A DNA stretch of 5,487 nucleotides from Acidobacteriota bacterium (GCA_030550225.1 JAUQPV010000193.1:1-5487); one strand, 5' to 3'. Positions 1 to 5,487 are shown, numbered from the stretch's first letter. Program-made: numbers and translations. The notes: generated by a model not told the origin, from the sequence alone.

Positions 1-1
1 G

Positions 2-139
2 GTCCCCGATGATCCAAGTCATGCGCTCCGCCGTTGGTTCGGCCACGACCCGGCCCGCTGGGAAGAGTTCCACCGCCGGTACTTTGCCGAACTCGATGCC
101 AAGCCCGAGGTCTGGCCTCCGATCCTGGAGGCGGCCTGA
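2..139 (+). CDS. DUF488 / YeaO-like protein, C-terminal part (5' end outside window)
   Basis: Reading from position 2 gives 45 sense codons and then TGA at 137-139. The visible peptide contains HALRRWFGHDPARWEEF, then a RRYFAEL segment, and ends in ILEAA. An LR-x-WFGHDP-x-RW-x-EF block followed by RY-x-x-EL is the recognisable C-terminal signature of the DUF488 family (COG3189, E. coli YeaO). Members are small soluble proteins of roughly 115-120 residues, so about 60% of the gene lies upstream of the window. The family has no firmly established function, and none is inferred here. The gene converges on ppcA with a gap of about 250 bases and looks unrelated to it. The stretch before HALRRWF (VPDDPS) differs from the APS-x-x-LR usual in the family, a small local variation. 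The identification is from motif recall on a fragment, so confidence is good but not complete. Confidence 0.72.
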   Translation, partial: VPDDPSHALRRWFGHDPARWEEFHRRYFAELDAKPEVWPPILEAA

Positions 140-168
140 CGGGACCCCGTTCAAAACAGGCCCGCCTC
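128..168 (+). terminator. GC-rich hairpin over the DUF488 stop codon, possible non-canonical terminator
   Basis: GAGGCGGCCTG (128-138) pairs with CAGGCCCGCCTC (157-168). This gives 11 base pairs with a single bulged C at 161 and an 18-base loop that itself holds a small ACGG/CCGT stem. The stop codon TGA (137-139) lies at the top of the 5' arm. No T-run follows on either strand, so it is not a classical intrinsic terminator. Its position at the end of the gene, in a convergent gap, is the argument for a termination or mRNA 3'-end role. Confidence 0.4.
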
Positions 169-385
169 TAAGGGACCCCGCGGGACCCGCCTCGCAGGAA
201 GAGAGGCCTGCGCCCACCCACGCTGGACAGTCAGGCATCGAAATGGAGATGCAGGAATCCGTTGCAGAGAGAGTCCCGACAGACCCGCACGCCCAGGCAC
301 TGGCCCGCGCGGAACTATTGGTGGCTTTGAGACGGACCCGGCCTTCTCCTCTTGGGGTCCCGGGCGGGCTATACCTTGTTTCGGG
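140..385. other. Convergent intergenic gap, no gene seen
   Basis: About 246 bases lie between the DUF488 stop and the ppcA stop. Reading frames crossing it on both strands run on as shadows of ppcA, have Arg/Pro/Ser-rich composition, and resemble no family I know. The octamer GGGACCCC occurs at 141 and 172, and its complement GGGGTCCC at 354. CCCGCCTC is repeated at 161-168 and 186-193. A 6-bp stem with a long loop (GGACCC 334-339, GGGTCC 355-360) lies just past the ppcA stop, but no T-tract accompanies it. No tRNA-like fold was recognised. Confidence 0.55.
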
Positions 386-1885
386 TCAGCCGAGAAAACG
401 CCGGACCCAAGCGGCCTGGAGGATGAGGTCGCTGAGGCTTTCCAGGCTTCCGGATTGGAGTTTTTGGAGGATTTTCGAGGTGATCTCCCGATGGGCCGGG
501 TCCGGGACAGGGTCCACCTGGAGGAATCGAAGCATTTTTCGGGTTTCCTCGACCTCATCGGGCGGTAAGAGGGCGAAGGCTTCCTCGTTCAGGTATCGCA
601 AAGCGTCTCCCAGGTCGGCCTCCCAGCTGGGATAGACCTGGCGGATCAGGTCCCGGTCCGCGGGTCGGAGGTCCGCAAGGCCCAGGATCTCGGGCGGCAG
701 GCCCAGGGAGTAGAGGGCGGCACAGAAGGGAATCGCCCGGGGCAGGGAGATACCGCCGATATTCCGGCTGTAGCCAAAGAGGCCGATGTGGAGCTTCCGG
801 GTCCGTCGCCGGGGCACGAGAGGGGCGACGGTATTCACGATAGGCGCCAGGGCCTTGACCTGGCGTTGGTAACAGGTCGACGCCCGCTCGATGATGTCCA
901 GGACTCGAGATTCGGACTCGACTGGCCAGGGCTCGCCTCGGGGCGTCCGTTTGATGGTCTCGATGGCCTGGACAATGACAGGGGCCGGATGGTCATACTT
1001 GAAGGCCGATTGAATCGTAAAGGTCTGGACGCTGGGATGCTCCTTGAGGTACCGCTCGACCGTATCCGGCCGGAAGTTCCCCCGGAACGGAGCGCCGCCG
1101 GCGCCCAGGATCGGATAGATGGGAATCCCCAGGGCCCGCTCCAGTCGGCCTAAACGGTGCAGGGCGACCTTGACGAGGAGGGCCGCCGCCAGCATGCCAT
1201 AGTTCAGGGCGGGGTCCGACCGGGCCAAGAACACGCGCTGATATGGCAGGTCCTTATCCCGGAGATAATTGCCGACGATGGCATCGGCTTGAAGCAGGGA
1301 TGTCTTGTCCTCGATGAGGGGAATGACGTGAATCGTCTTGGGCTGAAATTCCCCGATCCACTCCCGCAGGGGGAGGTCTCCGGGGATTAAGGCCGTTTCC
1401 TCCTTCCCCGTGACGAAGACCTGGTAGTACCGTAAGACTCGGTTGAGTTCCTCGGCCGACGTCGTCATCGGGAAGATGATCTCGAAGATGGGAGCCAGGT
1501 CTTCCCCGTAAAATAGGCGGGCCACGTCATAGGCCCGGGGAATGGCTTGCAAGACTTCCAGGAGGATCTTCCCTTGGGCCTTGTCGATGGCCGGATTCGG
1601 GACCCGAACGGTCAGGTAGACAGCCCGTCCTAAGGGGAAGAGTCGGAAGAAACTTTCATACGTCGTCAGGAGTTTTTCGACGACGAACTCGTCGACTTCC
1701 TTGCCCTCAAAGTCCCACATCTGTTCTTCACAACCCAGGTGGGAAAAGGCATAGTAGGCTTCCCGAATCTCATCCGCCCCTTCCATGATGGGACCCTGGG
1801 CGAAGAAGGGGGCGGTGACATTGTCCGGATGCTGGGTACTCATACAGCGGGGGACCCGCCGGTCCTTCTCATGCTCAGGCGTCAT
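386..1885 (-). CDS. ppcA: Archaeal-type phosphoenolpyruvate carboxylase
   Basis: This cytosolic enzyme of 499 residues adds bicarbonate to phosphoenolpyruvate, giving oxaloacetate and phosphate, to replenish C4 acids. It belongs to the short archaeal-type family (PEPcase_2, about 500 residues), not to the roughly 900-residue bacterial/plant type. Diagnostic blocks are present in order: PRCMSTQHPDN (residues 12-22), EEQMWDFEGKEVDE (53-66), RSDPALNYG (222-230), GAGGAPFRGNFRP (261-273), QSAFKYDHP (292-300), GYSRNIGG (371-378) and LPPEILG (396-402). The ATG at 1885 is chosen because family members carry a few residues plus PR before MSTQHPDN; an internal ATG at residue 15 would remove that PR. 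The start overlaps the end of the Dabb gene by 11 bases, with only a weak ribosome site, which suggests translational coupling. The C-terminus at residue 499 is of normal length, and no frameshift or missing block was seen. This type is common in archaea and patchy in bacteria, so a history of transfer is plausible. Confidence 0.95.
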   Translation of the reverse strand: MTPEHEKDRRVPRCMSTQHPDNVTAPFFAQGPIMEGADEIREAYYAFSHLGCEEQMWDFEGKEVDEFVVEKLLTTYESFFRLFPLGRAVYLTVRVPNPAIDKAQGKILLEVLQAIPRAYDVARLFYGEDLAPIFEIIFPMTTSAEELNRVLRYYQVFVTGKEETALIPGDLPLREWIGEFQPKTIHVIPLIEDKTSLLQADAIVGNYLRDKDLPYQRVFLARSDPALNYGMLAAALLVKVALHRLGRLERALGIPIYPILGAGGAPFRGNFRPDTVERYLKEHPSVQTFTIQSAFKYDHPAPVIVQAIETIKRTPRGEPWPVESESRVLDIIERASTCYQRQVKALAPIVNTVAPLVPRRRTRKLHIGLFGYSRNIGGISLPRAIPFCAALYSLGLPPEILGLADLRPADRDLIRQVYPSWEADLGDALRYLNEEAFALLPPDEVEETRKMLRFLQVDPVPDPAHREITSKILQKLQSGSLESLSDLILQAAWVRRFLG

Positions 1886-2189
1886 ACAACATCCGATAGT
1901 CGGTCGTGATCCGATGGACGGCTATGGGCCGGAAGACTTCGTTGGCGAACCGTACGTGGATGGGATGGTCCCGATAGAGGTCGATAACCGATTCGTTCGC
2001 AAAGTCGACGATCAGGAGGTATCGGTAGGCCGGCTTCGGGGAGACGGCGACGCCGAAGGAGACGCCGACGACGCCCGGGACCTGGATGAGGACCTCGCGC
2101 GCCTCGGCGGCCATTCGAAGGCACGCCTCCTCGGCCGTGCCGTCCGCCACGTTAAACACGATCACGTGCTTGACCAAAGGCCGGGCCAT
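1875..2189 (-). CDS. Dabb-domain (stress-responsive alpha/beta barrel) small protein
   Basis: A 104-residue soluble protein that is essentially one Dabb (dimeric alpha/beta-barrel) domain. It has an N-terminal strand KHVIVFNV with the conserved His, a helix rich in Ala/Glu, a PGVVGVSFGV segment, the strand YRYLLIVDF, a helix, and the family's typical end HPIHVRFANEVFRPI followed by a last strand. Dabb proteins form ferredoxin-like dimers. A few act in polyketide cyclisation or stress response, but most have no known substrate, and none can be assigned here. ATG at 2189 is preferred over the in-frame GTG at 2210: AAGGGG lies 7 bases before the ATG, and the family begins M-x-KH-x-V-x-F close to the start. 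The last codons overlap ppcA by 11 bases (ATGACGCCTGA), so the two are almost certainly co-transcribed, with this gene first. Confidence 0.85.
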   Translation of the reverse strand: MARPLVKHVIVFNVADGTAEEACLRMAAEAREVLIQVPGVVGVSFGVAVSPKPAYRYLLIVDFANESVIDLYRDHPIHVRFANEVFRPIAVHRITTDYRMLYDA

Positions 2190-2196
2190 GGGTTTG

Positions 2197-2202
2197 CCCC
2201 TT
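2197..2202 (-). promoter_or_regulatory. Ribosome binding site deciding the Dabb start
   Basis: On the minus strand AAGGGG lies 7 bases before the ATG at 2189. It would fall inside the coding region if the upstream GTG at 2210 were the start, so it supports the shorter 104-residue protein. Confidence 0.6.
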
Positions 2203-2267
2203 GACGGCACCGGGTGACCCTACCGACGATCTGGCCGTGGGATCGCCGCTGGCGGACCCCCGGCCCC

Positions 2268-2290
2268 AGGAGGGGGGAGGGAGGGGTTGG
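2268..2290 (+). repeat. G-rich run with G-quadruplex potential
   Basis: The plus strand carries successive G-runs of 2, 6, 3, 4 and 2 separated by one or two bases. This can form at least a two-layer quadruplex; a three-layer one would need the run of six to supply two strands. It lies 80-100 bases upstream of the Dabb start, so a leftward transcript would carry the C-rich complement and the G-rich strand would be the DNA template strand. Function is unknown. Confidence 0.35.
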
Positions 2291-2532
2291 AGCGCCACGC
2301 CGGCCGAAGGTCCGCCGACGGTGAGAGCTTCAGCGGCGATCTCCCCGCGGTTTCCTACGTCCGGGGAACCCAAAATAGTGCTTCCTTAGCTTGTCTTTAG
2401 GAATCCAGCCCTCCCGCATTCCCGAACTGCCGGCCCGCCGCTCCCGACGCCCTGCGAGAGCGACGTCCTTCAAAACCATCCGTATAGTGATATAGATCCC
2501 GTCGAGAAACCACAGGCAAAGGAATGGGATGC

Positions 2533-2577
2533 CCCCCGCCAAAAGGGGGAATGGCGCCCCTGGTCATTCGGCCAGGG
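2533..2577. repeat. Two adjacent hairpins upstream of the korA promoter
   Basis: CCCCC (2533-2537) pairs with GGGGG (2545-2549) around a 7-base loop GCCAAAA. Eight bases further on, CCCTGGT (2558-2564) pairs with GCCAGGG (2571-2577) around a 6-base loop CATTCG, with one G-T pair. Neither is followed by a T-run on either strand, so they do not look like intrinsic terminators. They lie 34-78 bases upstream of the -35 box and so outside the expected korA leader. They could act in DNA form or in an upstream or leftward transcript. Confidence 0.35.
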
Positions 2578-2610
2578 AAGGGCAGGGACCCGACGGGCGT
2601 GTTCGTACAG

Positions 2611-2639
2611 TTGTCAACGCCGGATGGGCTACCTATAAT
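2611..2639 (+). promoter_or_regulatory. Near-consensus sigma-70-type promoter for korAB
   Basis: TTGTCA at 2611-2616 (five of six consensus bases) is separated by exactly 17 bases from a perfect TATAAT at 2634-2639. Transcription would start near 2646 and leave a leader of about 88 bases before the korA ATG. A small stem AAGCG (2654-2658)/CGCTT (2668-2672) lies close to the start of that leader. It is the only strong promoter match seen in the divergent region, and it faces korA. Confidence 0.8.
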
Positions 2640-2644
2640 AGGTA
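2630..2644. promoter_or_regulatory. 15-base palindrome centred on the -10 box, candidate operator
   Basis: TACCTATAATAGGTA is a perfect inverted repeat: 7-base arms TACCTAT/ATAGGTA around a single central A at 2637. It contains the whole -10 hexamer. A dimeric regulator bound here would block RNA polymerase. The symmetry does not extend to the flanking bases (C on both sides). Part of it is forced by TATAAT itself, but the outer TACC/GGTA arms are not. Confidence 0.45.
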
Positions 2645-2718
2645 CAGTGTCATAAGCGCCAGCGCCACGCTTGTTATCCGAACCGCCTCGACTTCGCCCA
2701 CCGGCTAATTTTGTCGAC

Positions 2719-2726
2719 GGTGAGGG
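2719..2726 (+). promoter_or_regulatory. Ribosome binding site of korA
   Basis: GGTGAGGG, with GAGG ending 8 bases before ATG 2734, is a good Shine-Dalgarno match. It favours this start over the in-frame TTG at 2671, which would add 21 residues lacking family resemblance. Confidence 0.6.
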
Positions 2727-2733
2727 TCTCGCC

Positions 2734-4701
2734 ATGCAGGAACCGGTATCCTGGATGATCGGCGGCGCCCAGGGGAGCGGTGTCGATACGGCGGCCAATC
2801 TATTCGCTCGAGCCTGTGCGTTTGCTGGTCTCCACGTCTTCGGAAAACGGGAGTACTACTCGAATATCATGGGAAAGCACAGCTATTTTCAGGTCCGCGT
2901 TCATCCCGAACGGCCCGTCCTGGCTTCCTGTGCCGCCGTGCACCTCCTGGCGACCTTCGACGTGGAAACCCCGATGAAGCACTTCCGTTCGGTCCTCCCG
3001 GACGGCGGTATCATCTTTGACCCCAAGCTCCTCTCGTCGACCATAGACAGCCCCCCCAACATGGAACGCCGTTACAAACAGGACCTTAAGGCCTACCTGA
3101 CTTCCAAGGGGCGGGGCCTGACCTTAGAGGACGTCTTGAACGATGCGGCCGACCGGGGCGTGCGACTGTTTCCCGTCCCGTATGACGACCTCTTTAGGCG
3201 CCTGGGCCAAAAGATCGGGGAAACCGAGTACGCCAAGCTCTCCCGGACGCTGAACACGATGGCCGTCGCCATATCCCTCGCCCTCTTTCAATTCGATATC
3301 GAGTACTTGGACCGGGCCATCGAGGACCAGTTCAAGGGACGGGCCCGGATCGTCGAGACGAACCGGGTCGCCGCCCGGGTCGCCTACGAGTATATCCAAG
3401 AGACCTTCCCGGAACCCTTTGCCTTCCGACTGACGCCCGTGCCCGTCCGCCAGCCCCGGATTTATCTACAGGGCACGCAGGCGGTCGCCTTAGGCAAGCT
3501 CCTGGCCGGTTGCACCTTCCAGACGTACTATCCCATCTCGCCGGCCACGGACGAGAGCGTGTACCTGGAGGCCCACGACAACGTCCCCGTAGTCCTCAAC
3601 GGGAAGGGGACCGCCCACGCTGAAAAGGCCCCCGTCGTCGTCGTCCAGACAGAGGACGAAATCGCCGCTATCACGATGGCCGTCGGGGCGGCCATCGCCG
3701 GGGCCCGGGCCAGCACGGCCACCTCGGGGCCGGGGTTCTGCCTGATGATGGAGGGCCTCGGCTGGGCCGGTATCAGCGAGGTGCCCGTCGTCGTCACGGT
3801 CTACCAGCGGGGCGGCCCCAGTACGGGCCTGCCGACCCGCACGGAACAGGGCGACCTCTGGTTCGCTATCCACCACGGCCACAGCGAGTTCCCCCGGATC
3901 GTGATCGCCTCCGGCGACCACCGGGAGATGTTCTACGACGCCGTGCGGGCCTTCAATTACGCGGAACGCTACCAGGTCCCCGTCATCCACCTGACGGACA
4001 AGTACCTGGCCAACAGCACCAGCACGTACCCCCTCTTCGAGCTGGACGACGTGCGGATCGACCGGGGCCTCCTCCTGGACGATGAGACGCTGGCGGCCCG
4101 GTATGCCCACCGGGTGTTCCGGCGCTACGAGTTCACCGAGTCCGGCCTCTCCCCCCGGAGCCGCCCCGGCCAGAAGTATGGCATCTTCTGGATGACCGGC
4201 GACGAACACGACGAGCTGGGACATATCACGGAAGACGTCGTCCTCCGGGACCGCATGATGGAAAAGCGCATGTCCCGTCTGGAGCTGATCGTGCAGGAGA
4301 CGCCGGAAGCCGAAAAGTGGACTTTCTGGGGTGAGCCCGACACGGATACCCTGATCGTGAGCTGGGGTTCGACGAAGGGGGCCATCCTGGAGGCGATGGA
4401 GGGACTCACCCGCCGGACAAGTCGGAAGCTGGGCTTCCTTCAGCTCCGTATGCTGTGGCCCCTGGACGGCGAGCGCCTGGCCGAGATCCTGCGAAGGTAT
4501 GCCCGTTTGATCGCTATCGAGAACAACTACTCGGCCCAGATGGCGGGCCTCATCCGGCGGGAGACAGGTATCACCATCCCGCACAAGATCGTTAAGTACA
4601 ACGGCCGCCCCATGGTCGTCGAGGAAGTCCTGGAGGCCATTCAGCAGGTCCTCCAGAAAAACGCTCCATCCTCTCGGACGGTGTTGCGCCATGGCATTTA
4701 A
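2734..4701 (+). CDS. korA: 2-oxoacid:ferredoxin oxidoreductase, fused gamma/alpha subunit (KorA type)
   Basis: 655 residues. With the beta subunit it forms a cytosolic enzyme that interconverts a 2-oxoacid plus CoA with acyl-CoA, CO2 and reduced ferredoxin. The N-terminal gamma domain (about 1-235) opens with GGAQGSG (10-16) and has YYSNIMGKHSYFQVRV (41-56). The alpha pyrimidine-binding domain follows, with YPISP (266-270) at the place of the usual YPITP motif, QTEDE (305-309), SGPGF (331-335) and the signature RGGPSTGLPTRTEQGDL (359-375). A segment with DEHDELGHITED (490-501) and a transketolase-C-like domain (about 537-640) complete the protein. The gamma-alpha fusion and length match KorA/OforA proteins of two-subunit enzymes. 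Residues 288-300, between the YPISP region and QTEDE, form a short insertion relative to many bacterial KorA proteins. Substrate (pyruvate, 2-oxoglutarate or broad) cannot be settled from sequence; the symbol denotes the family. ATG 2734 is supported by its ribosome site and by the family N-terminus. The gene overlaps korB by 11 bases. Confidence 0.93.
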   Translation: MQEPVSWMIGGAQGSGVDTAANLFARACAFAGLHVFGKREYYSNIMGKHSYFQVRVHPERPVLASCAAVHLLATFDVETPMKHFRSVLPDGGIIFDPKLLSSTIDSPPNMERRYKQDLKAYLTSKGRGLTLEDVLNDAADRGVRLFPVPYDDLFRRLGQKIGETEYAKLSRTLNTMAVAISLALFQFDIEYLDRAIEDQFKGRARIVETNRVAARVAYEYIQETFPEPFAFRLTPVPVRQPRIYLQGTQAVALGKLLAGCTFQTYYPISPATDESVYLEAHDNVPVVLNGKGTAHAEKAPVVVVQTEDEIAAITMAVGAAIAGARASTATSGPGFCLMMEGLGWAGISEVPVVVTVYQRGGPSTGLPTRTEQGDLWFAIHHGHSEFPRIVIASGDHREMFYDAVRAFNYAERYQVPVIHLTDKYLANSTSTYPLFELDDVRIDRGLLLDDETLAARYAHRVFRRYEFTESGLSPRSRPGQKYGIFWMTGDEHDELGHITEDVVLRDRMMEKRMSRLELIVQETPEAEKWTFWGEPDTDTLIVSWGSTKGAILEAMEGLTRRTSRKLGFLQLRMLWPLDGERLAEILRRYARLIAIENNYSAQMAGLIRRETGITIPHKIVKYNGRPMVVEEVLEAIQQVLQKNAPSSRTVLRHGI

Positions 4702-5487
4702 AGTCGCTGAATACAAGACTGACGTACACATCGACTGGTGCCCCGGATGTGGGGACTTCGGGATCACGTCGGCCATCCAGCAGGCCTTGGCCGAGCTGGA
4801 GATCGAGCCTCATAACGTGGCCCTCTTTTCAGGGATCGGCTGTTCGGGGAAGTTCCCCCATTACGTGAACGCTTACGGGATTCACACGCTCCACGGCCGG
4901 CCCCTGCCCTTCGCCATCGGCTGTAAGCTGGCGAATCCCCATCTGACGGTCATCGCCATCAGCGGGGACGGGGACGGCCTCGGCATCGGCGTCGGCCATT
5001 TCGTCAACGCCGGCCGTCGGAACGTGGACATTACATATATCGTCGCCAACAACGGCGTCTACGGCCTGACGAAGGGCCAGGCGTCGCCGACCCTCCGACT
5101 GGGGATGAAGACGAAGGCTCTCCCGAAGCCGAACATCAACGAGGGCATCAACCCCCTGCTCCTGGCCTTTGCCAGTGGCTACACGTTTATCGCCCGCACG
5201 TACAGCTACGACGTCCGGCACCAGGTCGAGACCTTCAAGAAGGGCATCCTCCACCGGGGCCTGGCCTACATCGACATCCTGCAGGGATGCCCCACGTACA
5301 ACGACCTGTGGACGAAGGACTGGTACATGGGTCGGGACCACATCGACCCCGAGACGGGCAAGCCCCAGCCCCGACTCTACCGCCTGGAGGACACGGGCTA
5401 CGACCCCGTGATCCCGCCGGAGGGCCTCCCGAAGGAGGAATACGAGGCCCGCGTCGCCCGATTCGTCCAGAAAGCCCTCGAGTGGGG
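4691..5487 (+). CDS. korB: 2-oxoacid:ferredoxin oxidoreductase beta subunit (KorB type), 3' end outside window
   Basis: 265 residues are visible with no stop before the window edge; related subunits run to roughly 290-330, so little is missing. This subunit binds thiamine diphosphate and a [4Fe-4S] cluster and passes electrons to ferredoxin. WCPGCG gives Cys17 and Cys20, GCSGKF gives Cys51 and Lys54, and QGCPTY gives Cys200. These are the four expected cluster cysteines plus the lysine of the GCS-x-K motif that studied archaeal homologues use near the 2-oxoacid. The diphosphate/Mg site is GDGDGLGIG (92-100) with NN at 120-121, followed by VYGLTKGQASPT (123-134). The start ATG overlaps the korA stop (ATGGCATTTAA, 4691-4701), so translation is likely coupled and subunits are made in step. 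The visible C-terminal part (about 215-265) contains YDPVIPPEGLP, as is usual for the family. No disruption is seen. Confidence 0.93.
   Translation, partial: MAFKVAEYKTDVHIDWCPGCGDFGITSAIQQALAELEIEPHNVALFSGIGCSGKFPHYVNAYGIHTLHGRPLPFAIGCKLANPHLTVIAISGDGDGLGIGVGHFVNAGRRNVDITYIVANNGVYGLTKGQASPTLRLGMKTKALPKPNINEGINPLLLAFASGYTFIARTYSYDVRHQVETFKKGILHRGLAYIDILQGCPTYNDLWTKDWYMGRDHIDPETGKPQPRLYRLEDTGYDPVIPPEGLPKEEYEARVARFVQKALEW

Larger units (their letters stand above)
2190..2733. other. Divergent intergenic region between the dabb-ppcA and korAB operons
   Basis: About 540 bases without a convincing gene; short frames on both strands have low-complexity Arg/Gly/Pro composition and match no family I recognise. 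From left to right it holds overlapping odd-centred palindromes CACCGGGTG/GGGTGACCC (2208-2220), a G-rich run (2268-2290), a locally AT-richer patch (2370-2400), a TATAGTGATATAG patch (2483-2495), two hairpins (2533-2577), and the korA promoter (2611-2639). For the leftward operon I found only poor promoter matches, such as TAAAGA/TATTTT with a 16-base spacer at 2399-2372 on the minus strand. Its transcription start is therefore not located. Confidence 0.6.

Noticed and set aside
334..360. Hairpin GGACCC/GGGTCC just past the ppcA stop as an intrinsic terminator
   Set aside because: A 6-bp stem with a 15-base loop and no T-run on the leftward strand is too weak to call.
9..635. A 208-codon plus-strand frame crossing the DUF488 end, the gap and the 3' part of ppcA
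   Set aside because: It overlaps two real genes in wrong frames and is Arg/Ser/Pro-rich. The real plus-strand frame at 2-139 has a clear family signature.
2372..2399. Candidate leftward promoter (TAAAGA, 16-base spacer, TATTTT) for dabb-ppcA
   Set aside because: Only 3 of 6 and 4 of 6 consensus matches, a level expected by chance in 500 bases; noted in the intergenic entry but not called.
2330..2542. Possible 70-residue minus-strand protein in the divergent region
   Set aside because: It has no family resemblance, a strongly basic Gly/Arg-rich tail and no good ribosome site in front of its start. The region also contains promoter-like AT patches.
2654..2672. 5-bp stem in the korA leader as a riboswitch or attenuator
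   Set aside because: The single short stem with a 9-base loop shows no recognisable riboswitch architecture, and there is no leader peptide or terminator.
2671..2733. Upstream TTG start for korA adding 21 residues
   Set aside because: The extension has no family similarity, whereas ATG 2734 has a well-spaced ribosome site and gives the expected N-terminus just before the GGAQGSG motif.
3490..4776. A 428-codon open frame on the minus strand opposite korA and the korB start
   Set aside because: It lies entirely antisense to korA and korB, whose family motifs are unmistakable. Its composition (Asp/Gly/Val/His-rich, no motifs) is what the complement of GC-rich codons gives.
4829..5341. A 170-codon minus-strand frame within korB
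   Set aside because: It is antisense to korB, with the Val/Asp/Ala-rich composition typical of shadow frames and no recognisable domain.

Overview
The window reads as part of a GC-rich (about 60%) prokaryotic chromosome, most likely from a bacterium, possibly a thermophile or anaerobe. The bacterial reading rests on a near-consensus sigma-70-type promoter (TTGTCA, 17-base spacer, TATAAT) and on arginine codons that are almost all CGN. The two main enzymes, an archaeal-type PEP carboxylase and a fused gamma/alpha 2-oxoacid:ferredoxin oxidoreductase, are families best known from archaea but also present in scattered anaerobic and thermophilic bacteria. An archaeal host is therefore not fully excluded, and I do not name a genus.

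Layout. Positions 2-139 (+) hold the last 45 codons of a DUF488/YeaO-like protein whose start lies before the window. A GC-rich hairpin straddles its stop codon, and positions 140-385 are a non-coding convergent gap. On the minus strand follow ppcA (1885 to 386) and, upstream of it, a small Dabb-domain gene (2189 to 1875); they overlap by 11 bases and are probably one leftward operon. Positions 2190-2733 are a divergent intergenic region with G-rich DNA, two hairpins, and a clear rightward promoter whose -10 box sits in the middle of a 15-base palindrome. Rightward from there run korA (2734-4701) and korB (4691 to beyond the window end), again with an 11-base overlap.

How the genes fit together. 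The KorAB-type enzyme interconverts a 2-oxoacid plus CoA with acyl-CoA, CO2 and reduced ferredoxin. PEP carboxylase adds bicarbonate to PEP to give oxaloacetate. Placed back to back across one control region, they suggest a locus for central C3/C4 carbon flow: ferredoxin-dependent (de)carboxylation together with anaplerotic CO2 fixation. The Dabb protein has no assigned role, and its tight coupling to ppcA is the least expected part of the arrangement. I see no mobile element, CRISPR array, tRNA or rRNA, and no wholly novel system. The points most worth checking are the promoter/palindrome, the dabb-ppcA coupling and the archaeal affinity of the enzymes.
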